DNA of 17,671 bases. Origin: Candidatus Fonsibacter lacus (GTDB taxonomy: Bacteria; Pseudomonadota; Alphaproteobacteria; Pelagibacterales; Pelagibacteraceae). The stretch covers positions 1-17,671 of the forward strand of contig RGRP01000010.1 of the NCBI GenBank assembly GCA_010021145.1. Direction: 5' to 3'. This document shows, in pieces, positions 12,075-17,671 of the stretch. The position numbers and the translations under genes are program-made. Every line of letters begins with the position of its first letter. Positions within the stretch are counted from its first letter, which is position 1. The notes under the pieces are model-generated. The model was not told where the DNA came from, made no database searches, and was given only the letters and a program-made list of their open reading frames with translations.

Positions 12075-13541
12075 ATGAAAGTAACCGTATCAGAATCGAA
12101 AGGTTTAAAGACTAATCTTAATGTTTTAGTTAAGAAACAAGAGATTGATAAAAAAATAGAAGAAAGAGTTATCGAATTACAGAAGACTGTTAACATTAAA
12201 GGTTTTCGGCCAGGAAAAGCACCAGTAGATTTATTGAAAAAACAATTTGCTCAAGCATTGTATGGTGAAGTTCTAGAAAAAATTTTACAAGACAATACTT
12301 ATCAAGCATTAACCGACAATAAAATTAAACCTGCTAGTCAGCCTAAAATTGAGATTAAATCTTCAGGAGAAGACAAAGATTTAGAATACACTATTTCTGT
12401 AGAAAAGACTCCAGATATAAAAAAAATCGATTTAGATAAAATAACTTTAACTGATTATAAATTAAAAATAGAAAAAAAAGATTTAGAAGATAGAATTAAT
12501 TTATTAGCAGAAGGTCAAAAAAAATACGTAAATAAAAAAGAAAGTGAAAATTCTGCAAAAGGTGATTTAGTAGTTTTTGATTTTGAAGCAACCGTTAATG
12601 GTAAAGCTTTTGAGGGTAATAAAGGTGAAAAAGTTCAAATTATTTTAGGAAAAGAACTTTTTATTAAAGGTTTTGATGATCAATTATTAGCATGTAAAGT
12701 TGGAGATAAAAAAGATGTTAAAATCAATTTACCGGAAAATTATCCTAATAAAGAGTTAGCAAATAAAACTGCATTATTTAATTGCAAAATCCTAGAAGTT
12801 AAAAAATCTGAATCTGTAGTTATAGATGATCAATTTGCAAAAAATTTAGGAGCAAAAGACTTAAATGATTTAAAAATTTTATTAGAAAAACAACTGTCCA
12901 AAGAACAGTCGTCAATTACCGAAACAATCGTTAGAAAAGAAATTTTAGATTATTTAGATGAAAACTGTAAATTTGATCTTCCTGAAGATTTAGTAAAAAA
13001 TGAACAAGAAATAGTAAAACATAGTTTTATTCACGAAAAAGCTCACAAAGATGAACCTCATGATGACCATAAACATGGTCATGATCATTCAGACATAAAA
13101 CTTACAAAAGAAGAAGAAGACGATATTTTAGATATTTCAAGACGAAGGGTAAAACTTGCGTTAGTATTAAATCAAATTGGGGAAGATTATAAAATCCAGG
13201 TGACGACACAAGAACTTCAGCAAGAATTACAAAAACAAATGAGCATGTATCCTGGACAGGAAAAGCAGATTAGCGATTATTATAAAAAAAATCCTTCTGA
13301 AATTACAAGGCTTAGAGGACCAATATATGAAGATAAAATTGTTGAACTTGTTAAGTCGAAAGCAAAAGTTACTGTTAAAGAAGTTAATAAAAAAGAATTA
13401 GAAGAACTTGTAAAAAATCTATCATCCAATCTTAAGTCTAAATCGTCTGGTAAGTCAGCAAAGAGTCACGACGATAAATCTAAAAAAGATATAAAATCAG
13501 AGGATAAATCAAAATCTACAAAAAAGATTAGTAAAAAATAA
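12075..13541 (+). CDS. tig: Trigger factor (ribosome-associated chaperone and peptidyl-prolyl isomerase)
   Basis: Trigger factor binds ribosomal protein L23 at the exit tunnel and shelters nascent chains. The ribosome-binding signature GFRPGKAP is at residues 43-50, as in the family (E. coli GFRKGKVP). An FKBP-type domain spans about 157-245, with GDLVVFDFEATVNG at 163-176 and the C-terminal chaperone arms follow. At 488 aa it is longer than E. coli TF (432 aa). The extra length includes a His-rich segment (316-338: eight His, plus Asp and Glu) and a Lys/Ser/Asp-rich tail (about 454-488). The ATG at 12075 lies 8 nt after the CCA of tRNA-Leu(UAG), so the tRNA promoter probably drives tig. No Shine-Dalgarno is visible. 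clpP follows after 26 nt. Confidence 0.96.
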   Translation: MKVTVSESKGLKTNLNVLVKKQEIDKKIEERVIELQKTVNIKGFRPGKAPVDLLKKQFAQALYGEVLEKILQDNTYQALTDNKIKPASQPKIEIKSSGEDKDLEYTISVEKTPDIKKIDLDKITLTDYKLKIEKKDLEDRINLLAEGQKKYVNKKESENSAKGDLVVFDFEATVNGKAFEGNKGEKVQIILGKELFIKGFDDQLLACKVGDKKDVKINLPENYPNKELANKTALFNCKILEVKKSESVVIDDQFAKNLGAKDLNDLKILLEKQLSKEQSSITETIVRKEILDYLDENCKFDLPEDLVKNEQEIVKHSFIHEKAHKDEPHDDHKHGHDHSDIKLTKEEEDDILDISRRRVKLALVLNQIGEDYKIQVTTQELQQELQKQMSMYPGQEKQISDYYKKNPSEITRLRGPIYEDKIVELVKSKAKVTVKEVNKKELEELVKNLSSNLKSKSSGKSAKSHDDKSKKDIKSEDKSKSTKKISKK

Positions 13542-13567
13542 GCAAAGACTGTAGAATCTGATTCTCT

Positions 13568-14182
13568 ATGAAAGATCAGATTGATATTCAAATGAATACT
13601 CTTATTCCAATGGTGGTTGAGCAAACCAGCAGAGGAGAAAGAGCTTACGATATATATTCAAGGCTTTTAAAAGAGCGAATTATTTTTTTAGTAGGACCTG
13701 TAAATTCACATATTGCAAGTTTAGTTTGTGCTCAATTACTTTTTTTAGAGTCTGAGAATCCAAAGAAAGAAATTTTTTTATACATTAACAGTCCAGGAGG
13801 CATAGTTACTGATGGACTTGGAATCTATGACACTATGCAATATGTAAAATCTCCTGTTTCAACAATTTGTATTGGTCAAGCAGCTTCGATGGGTTCATTT
13901 CTATTAGCCGCAGGAGAAAAAGGTCATAGATTTTCTTTACCTAATTCACGTATAATGGTTCATCAACCTTCAGCTGGTTTTCAAGGTCAAGCAACTGATA
14001 TTCAAATTCATGCAAATGAGATTTCTTATGTTAAAAAACGTCTTAATGAAATTTATTCAAAGCATACAGGCAAAGATGTTAAGTCAATTCAGGAAGCTTT
14101 AGAAAGAGATAAGTTTATGAGTCCTGAAGAGGCTAAAGATTTTGGGATAATAGATAAAGTAGTAGAAAAGAAAGTCGATTAG
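13568..14182 (+). CDS. clpP: ATP-dependent Clp protease proteolytic subunit
   Basis: ClpP forms the tetradecameric serine protease chamber fed by ClpX. The 204 aa product has an intact catalytic triad: Ser107 (GQAASMGS), His132 (MVHQPSAG) and Asp181 (ERDKFMSPEEA). INSPGG (73-78) and GIYDTMQ (85-91) are also typical. The N-terminus up to the family-conserved LIPMVVEQTSRGERAYDIYSRL is short, so there is little or no propeptide. It lies 26 nt after tig. A 13-base dyad, AGAATC-T-GATTCT (13553-13565), sits just before the ATG where a Shine-Dalgarno would be expected. A hairpin follows the gene (14233-14254). Confidence 0.98.
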   Translation: MKDQIDIQMNTLIPMVVEQTSRGERAYDIYSRLLKERIIFLVGPVNSHIASLVCAQLLFLESENPKKEIFLYINSPGGIVTDGLGIYDTMQYVKSPVSTICIGQAASMGSFLLAAGEKGHRFSLPNSRIMVHQPSAGFQGQATDIQIHANEISYVKKRLNEIYSKHTGKDVKSIQEALERDKFMSPEEAKDFGIIDKVVEKKVD

Positions 14183-14194
14183 TTAGATTAAATA

Positions 14195-14200
14195 TATAAT
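14195..14200 (+). promoter_or_regulatory. Possible -10 element for clpX
   Basis: A perfect TATAAT lies 13 nt after the clpP stop and 93 nt before the clpX ATG. I find no good -35 at 16-18 nt, which would fall in the clpP 3' end. If it is real, the clpX leader would contain the hairpin at 14233-14254. Confidence 0.3.
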
Positions 14201-14232
14201 TTACACACAAAATACATATTAGATTCAACTTA

Positions 14233-14254
14233 GACTTGCTTTTAGAAGCAAGTC
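14233..14254 (+). terminator. Hairpin between clpP and clpX (terminator or attenuator)
   Basis: GACTTGCTT (14233-14241) and AAGCAAGTC (14246-14254) form a perfect 9-bp stem with a TTAG tetraloop. It is followed by ATTGTTTT, a T-run broken by a G. It could end tig-clpP transcripts, act as a partial terminator that lets some transcription reach clpX, or protect the clpP mRNA 3' end. The weak T-tract favours partial rather than full termination. Confidence 0.6.
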
Positions 14255-14293
14255 ATTGTTTTATAAAACTTTACTGATTCGATAATTTTAAAA

Positions 14294-15574
14294 ATGGCCA
14301 AAGATAATAAAAACACTCTTTATTGTTCCTTTTGCGGAAAAAGTCAGCATGAAGTTAGAAAACTTATAGCTGGACCCACAGTTTTTATATGTGATGAATG
14401 TGTTGAATTATGCATGGACATCATCAAAGAGGAAAACAAAAGTAATTTTGTTAAAGATGATGCTGGCGTTCCAACGCCTAAAGAAATTTGTAAAGTTTTA
14501 GACGAGTATGTTATCGGTCAAGATAAAGCAAAAAAAGTTTTGTCTGTTGCAGTTCACAATCATTATAAGAGATTAAATCAAGACTCTAAAAGTAGTAAAG
14601 ATGTTGAAATTTCAAAGTCTAACGTCCTACTTATTGGCCCAACAGGTTGTGGAAAAACTTTATTAGCACAAACACTTGCAAAAATTTTAGATGTACCGTT
14701 TACCATGGCAGACGCTACTACATTAACAGAAGCTGGTTACGTTGGAGAGGATGTAGAGAATATTATTCTTAAATTATTACAAGCTGCCGATTATAATGTT
14801 GAAAAAGCACAAAGAGGAATAGTTTATATAGACGAAGTTGATAAAATCAGTAGAAAAACAGAAAATCCCTCTATTACAAGGGATGTTTCTGGAGAAGGTG
14901 TTCAGCAGGCACTTTTAAAAATTATGGAAGGAACAGTTGCGAGTGTTCCACCACAAGGAGGAAGAAAACACCCTCAACAAGAATTTTTACAAGTTAATAC
15001 GACAAATATCCTTTTTATATGCGGAGGTGCCTTTGGAGGATTAGAAAAAATTGTATCATTAAGAAGCAAAGGGACTGCAATGGGATTTGGAGCTACAATT
15101 AGAGAGCATGACAATAAAAGCACCGGTCAAATATTAAAAGATTTAGAACCAGAAGATCTGTTAAAATTTGGTTTAATACCAGAATTTATAGGAAGACTTC
15201 CAATTGTAGCTACTTTGGATGACTTACATGAAGATGCGTTAATTAAAATTTTACAAGAACCTAAAAATGCTCTTCTTAAACAGTATGCTAAACTCTTCGA
15301 AATTGAAGGCGCTAAGCTTACTTTTACAAAAGACTCCCTATCAGCAATTGCTAAAAAAGCTTTAATTAGAAAAACAGGGGCAAGGGGACTAAGGTCAATA
15401 TTAGAAGATATTTTACTGGAAACAATGTTTGAACTTCCTTCGCAATCTAATATTAGTGAAGTTGTAATCAATAAAGACGTTGTTGAAGGAAAAATAAAAC
15501 CGTTACTTACTTACTCAAAGAAAAATAACCAAACATCAAACGCGCCTATTAATAAAGAGAGCAAAATCGGCTAG
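14294..15574 (+). CDS. clpX: ATP-dependent Clp protease ATP-binding subunit
   Basis: ClpX is the AAA+ unfoldase that recognises substrates and threads them into ClpP. The 426 aa product is full length. It has the N-terminal zinc-binding domain with Cys11, Cys14, Cys33 and Cys36, Walker A GPTGCGKT (115-122), pore loop GYVGED (148-153), Walker B IVYIDEVDK (176-184), the RKH loop (224-226) and sensor-2 GARGLR (362-367). The ClpP-docking loop tripeptide, IGF in E. coli, appears as MGF (263-265), still hydrophobic. It is separated from clpP by 111 nt with a hairpin. No Shine-Dalgarno is seen before the ATG. Confidence 0.98.
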   Translation: MAKDNKNTLYCSFCGKSQHEVRKLIAGPTVFICDECVELCMDIIKEENKSNFVKDDAGVPTPKEICKVLDEYVIGQDKAKKVLSVAVHNHYKRLNQDSKSSKDVEISKSNVLLIGPTGCGKTLLAQTLAKILDVPFTMADATTLTEAGYVGEDVENIILKLLQAADYNVEKAQRGIVYIDEVDKISRKTENPSITRDVSGEGVQQALLKIMEGTVASVPPQGGRKHPQQEFLQVNTTNILFICGGAFGGLEKIVSLRSKGTAMGFGATIREHDNKSTGQILKDLEPEDLLKFGLIPEFIGRLPIVATLDDLHEDALIKILQEPKNALLKQYAKLFEIEGAKLTFTKDSLSAIAKKALIRKTGARGLRSILEDILLETMFELPSQSNISEVVINKDVVEGKIKPLLTYSKKNNQTSNAPINKESKIG

Positions 15575-15583
15575 TTATTCACA

Positions 15584-15611
15584 GTTGAAATAACATTAAA
15601 CGTCCCCATAT
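15584..15611 (+). promoter_or_regulatory. Predicted heat-shock sigma factor (RpoH/sigma32-type) promoter of lon
   Basis: GTTGAAA (15584-15590) followed 13 nt later by CCCCATAT (15604-15611) matches the sigma32 pattern (CTTGAAA, spacer, CCCCATnT) with one mismatch in the -35. It is striking because runs of C are rare in this DNA. Transcription would start near 15617-15620, giving a lon leader of about 36-39 nt. lon is a known sigma32 regulon gene in proteobacteria. Confidence 0.75.
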
Positions 15612-15613
15612 AG

Positions 15614-15638
15614 AGTTAAGCTTGTTATAAACTTAACT
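15614..15638. repeat. Inverted repeat over the predicted lon transcription start
   Basis: AGTTAAG (15614-15620) and CTTAACT (15632-15638) are perfect 7-bp arms with an 11-nt spacer containing TTATAA. The repeat begins just after the predicted -10 and has no following T-run, so it is not a terminator. It could be an operator or a leader structure, or chance in AT-rich DNA. Confidence 0.4.
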
Positions 15639-15655
15639 ATTACTATTATTAATTT

Positions 15656-17671
15656 ATGGACGTTAAAGACTCACTAAAAATCAATCAAGAGCAATACCCA
15701 GTATTGCCACTGAGAGATATTGTTGTTTTTCCTGGAATGGTAGTTCCTCTATTTGTTGGAAGAGAAAAGTCTATTAATGCTCTTAATAGCGTAATGGATA
15801 AATATAAGAAAATTATTCTTGCTGCACAAAAAAGTCACGACGTTGATGATCCAAAAGATAATGAAATTTACCAAGTTGGTTGTTTAGGTGAAATATTACA
15901 ATTATTAAAGCTACCAGATGGAACAGTTAAAATTTTAGTAGAAGGAAAAGAAAGAGTAAAAATTAATCAATATCATAATGAAGAGAAAAACTTTTTATTA
16001 GCCTCTTGTTCTAGATTAGCTGATGATGTTGGTAAGGAAGATTTGTCTTTATTATCAAAAGCAGTTTTAAATAAATTTGATAAATTAGTTAAAGTTTCAA
16101 AAAAAGTATCTGAGGAGGGGCTTGAAACAATTAAAGATACAAAAGAACCATCAAAAGTTGCTGACGCAGTCGCTAATCAATTACAAATTAGTTTAGTAGA
16201 AAAACAAAAAATTTTAGAAAATTTATCAGTACAAAATCGACTTGAGTCTCTTTTAACTTTTATTGAAAGTGAAATTGAAGTTTTATCGGTAGAGAAAAAG
16301 ATTAGAGGTAGAGTCAAAAATCAAATGGAGAAAACTCAAAGAGAATATTATTTAAACGAGCAATTAAAAGCTATTCAAAAAGAATTAGGGGAAACGGAAG
16401 ATGGCAAAGATGAAATTCAAAATTTAGAAGAAGCTATAAAAAAAGCTAAAATGACCAAGGAAGCCGAAGAGAAATCTTTAGCTGAATTAAAAAAATTAAA
16501 ATCAATGAGCCCAATGTCAGCTGAGTCAACAGTTGTTAGAAATTATTTAGACTGGATGGTTTCATTGCCTTGGGGAAAAACATCCAAAGTAAATACTGAT
16601 ATTAATAATGCAAAAAAAATTCTTGATGAGGATCATTATGGTTTAGAAAAAGTAAAAGATAGAATTTTAGAATTTTTAGCAGTTCAAAGTAGAATTAATA
16701 AAATTAAAGGTCCTATACTTTGTTTAGTTGGAGCTCCAGGAGTTGGAAAAACTTCTTTGGGTAAATCCATTGCTAAAGCTACTGGAAGAGAATTTGTAAG
16801 AATGTCATTAGGCGGAATTAGAGATGAAGCAGAGATTAGAGGTCATAGAAGAACTTATATTGGATCTTTGCCAGGAAAAATAATCCAGATGATGAAGAAA
16901 TCTGGAAAAAATAATCCTTTAATTTTATTAGATGAGATTGATAAAATTGGTAATGATTACAGAGGAGATCCTTCATCAGCATTATTAGAAGCATTAGATC
17001 CAGAGCAGAACACAACATTCAATGATCATTATCTTGAAGTAGATTATGATTTATCAAATGTAATGTTTGTCACTACGGCAAATACTTTAAATATACCTGG
17101 GCCGTTATTAGACAGAATGGAAGTTATTAGAATCTCTGGATACACTGAAGACGAAAAGATGGAGATAGCTAAAAAATATCTATTGCCAAAACAAATTAAA
17201 GAAAACGGTTTAAAAATAGGAGAGTGGACTGTCTCAGATGAAGCTCTAAAAGATATTATTAGATATTACACAAGAGAGTCTGGAGTTAGAAGTTTAGAAA
17301 GAGAGATTTCAAAACTTGCAAGAAAAGGAGTTAAAGACATTGTTACAAAAACTAAAGATATAATTAAAATTGATGAAAAAAATCTTAATGATTATCTTGG
17401 TATTAAAAAATTTAAATACGGAGAAATTGAAAATAAAGATGGTACAGGAATTGTGACTGGTCTTGCTTGGACTGAAGTAGGTGGTGAACTGCTAACAATA
17501 GAGTCGGTAATTATGCCAGGAAAAGGCAAAATGGAAATTACTGGAAAATTAGGTGAAGTAATGCAGGAGTCAGTCAAAGCTGCTAAATCTTTTGTAAGAT
17601 CCAGATGCCTTGAATATGGAATAATTCCACCAGTTTTTGAAAAAAAAGATATTCATATTCACGTACCTGAA
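15656..17671 (+). CDS. lon: ATP-dependent protease Lon, partial at right edge
   Basis: Lon is the soluble AAA+ serine protease that removes misfolded and short-lived regulatory proteins. The frame is open for 672 codons to the window end. The N domain begins with YPVLPLRDIVVFPGMVVPLFVGR. The AAA+ module has Walker A GAPGVGKT (359-366), LGGIRDEAEIRGHRRTY, Walker B ILLDEIDK (423-430), and GVRSLER (543-549, sensor-2 region). The proteolytic domain begins (WTEVGGELL, MPGKGKMEITGKLGEVMQES) but the window stops at HVPE, just before the conserved PKDGPSAG that carries the catalytic Ser. About 130 residues are therefore missing by window truncation only. The ATG at 15656 has no Shine-Dalgarno. The predicted heat-shock promoter lies upstream. 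Confidence 0.97.
   Translation, partial: MDVKDSLKINQEQYPVLPLRDIVVFPGMVVPLFVGREKSINALNSVMDKYKKIILAAQKSHDVDDPKDNEIYQVGCLGEILQLLKLPDGTVKILVEGKERVKINQYHNEEKNFLLASCSRLADDVGKEDLSLLSKAVLNKFDKLVKVSKKVSEEGLETIKDTKEPSKVADAVANQLQISLVEKQKILENLSVQNRLESLLTFIESEIEVLSVEKKIRGRVKNQMEKTQREYYLNEQLKAIQKELGETEDGKDEIQNLEEAIKKAKMTKEAEEKSLAELKKLKSMSPMSAESTVVRNYLDWMVSLPWGKTSKVNTDINNAKKILDEDHYGLEKVKDRILEFLAVQSRINKIKGPILCLVGAPGVGKTSLGKSIAKATGREFVRMSLGGIRDEAEIRGHRRTYIGSLPGKIIQMMKKSGKNNPLILLDEIDKIGNDYRGDPSSALLEALDPEQNTTFNDHYLEVDYDLSNVMFVTTANTLNIPGPLLDRMEVIRISGYTEDEKMEIAKKYLLPKQIKENGLKIGEWTVSDEALKDIIRYYTRESGVRSLEREISKLARKGVKDIVTKTKDIIKIDEKNLNDYLGIKKFKYGEIENKDGTGIVTGLAWTEVGGELLTIESVIMPGKGKMEITGKLGEVMQESVKAAKSFVRSRCLEYGIIPPVFEKKDIHIHVPE

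Noticed and set aside
11978..12196. 72-codon minus-strand frame across tRNA-Leu(UAG) and the tig start
   Set aside because: It reads through a tRNA in antisense and ends in a peptide typical of translated tRNA sequence; not a gene.
13553..13565. AGAATC-T-GATTCT dyad before clpP as an operator
   Set aside because: Only 6-bp arms around one base, too short to fold as RNA and easily found by chance; mentioned only in the clpP entry.
15127..15471. 114-codon minus-strand frame inside clpX
   Set aside because: Antisense to a well-conserved part of clpX, with low-complexity Ser/Ile-rich product and no supporting signals.
1..17671. Mobile elements, CRISPR arrays, phage genes, toxin-antitoxin or biosynthetic islands
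   Set aside because: I looked for repeats, integrases, transposases and arrays and saw none; nearly every base belongs to conserved core genes.

Overview
The window is a dense, strongly A+T-rich stretch of core genome. It has 17 protein genes (two cut by the window edges), two leucine tRNA genes and a few short regulatory sites. Low GC, Lys/Asn/Ile-rich proteins, gaps of a few bases or overlaps of 1-4 bases, alphaproteobacterial versions of ParE, Nnr and the family-4 uracil-DNA glycosylase, and the order tig-clpP-clpX-lon all point to a streamlined marine alphaproteobacterium of the SAR11 / Candidatus Pelagibacter type. That placement is inferred from style and gene content, not from a database match. 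I see no insertion sequence, prophage, CRISPR array or toxin-antitoxin pair, and no gap over 300 bases; the longest (9355-9506) lies between glnA and nnr.

Left block (1-4062, minus strand): sfsA, map, purB, purC, purS and purQ form one tightly packed transcription unit that continues off the left edge. It combines a nuclease-family protein, methionine aminopeptidase and steps of de novo purine synthesis (SAICAR synthetase, adenylosuccinate lyase, and the PurS and PurQ subunits of FGAM synthetase). Divergent from it (4067-5375, plus strand) are a CinA-type nucleotide-binding domain protein and a family-4-like uracil-DNA glycosylase that lacks the usual iron-sulfur cysteines.

Middle block (5376-11865): a good sigma70-type promoter drives tRNA-Leu(UAA), and a small lipoprotein gene starts 5 nt after that tRNA. 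Convergent to it is parE (topoisomerase IV subunit B). Upstream of parE on the same strand is glnA (glutamine synthetase), which has its own -10 element, a strong Shine-Dalgarno and a textbook terminator. Divergent from glnA is nnr (NAD(P)HX repair), which converges with 2 nt to spare on a small membrane protein gene lying downstream of, and overlapping, a glutathione S-transferase gene.

Right block (11983-17671, plus strand): tRNA-Leu(UAG), then only 8 nt later tig (trigger factor, with an unusual His-rich insertion and Lys-rich tail), clpP, clpX and the 5' part of lon. This is a protein folding and degradation cluster. A hairpin separates clpP from clpX. A near-perfect heat-shock sigma (RpoH) promoter sits between clpX and lon, which suggests that lon has independent heat-shock control.

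There is no obviously new multi-gene system. The points most worth checking are the RpoH-type promoter of lon, the two tRNA-Leu genes that abut protein start codons, the glycosylase without Fe-S ligands, and the His-rich trigger factor.
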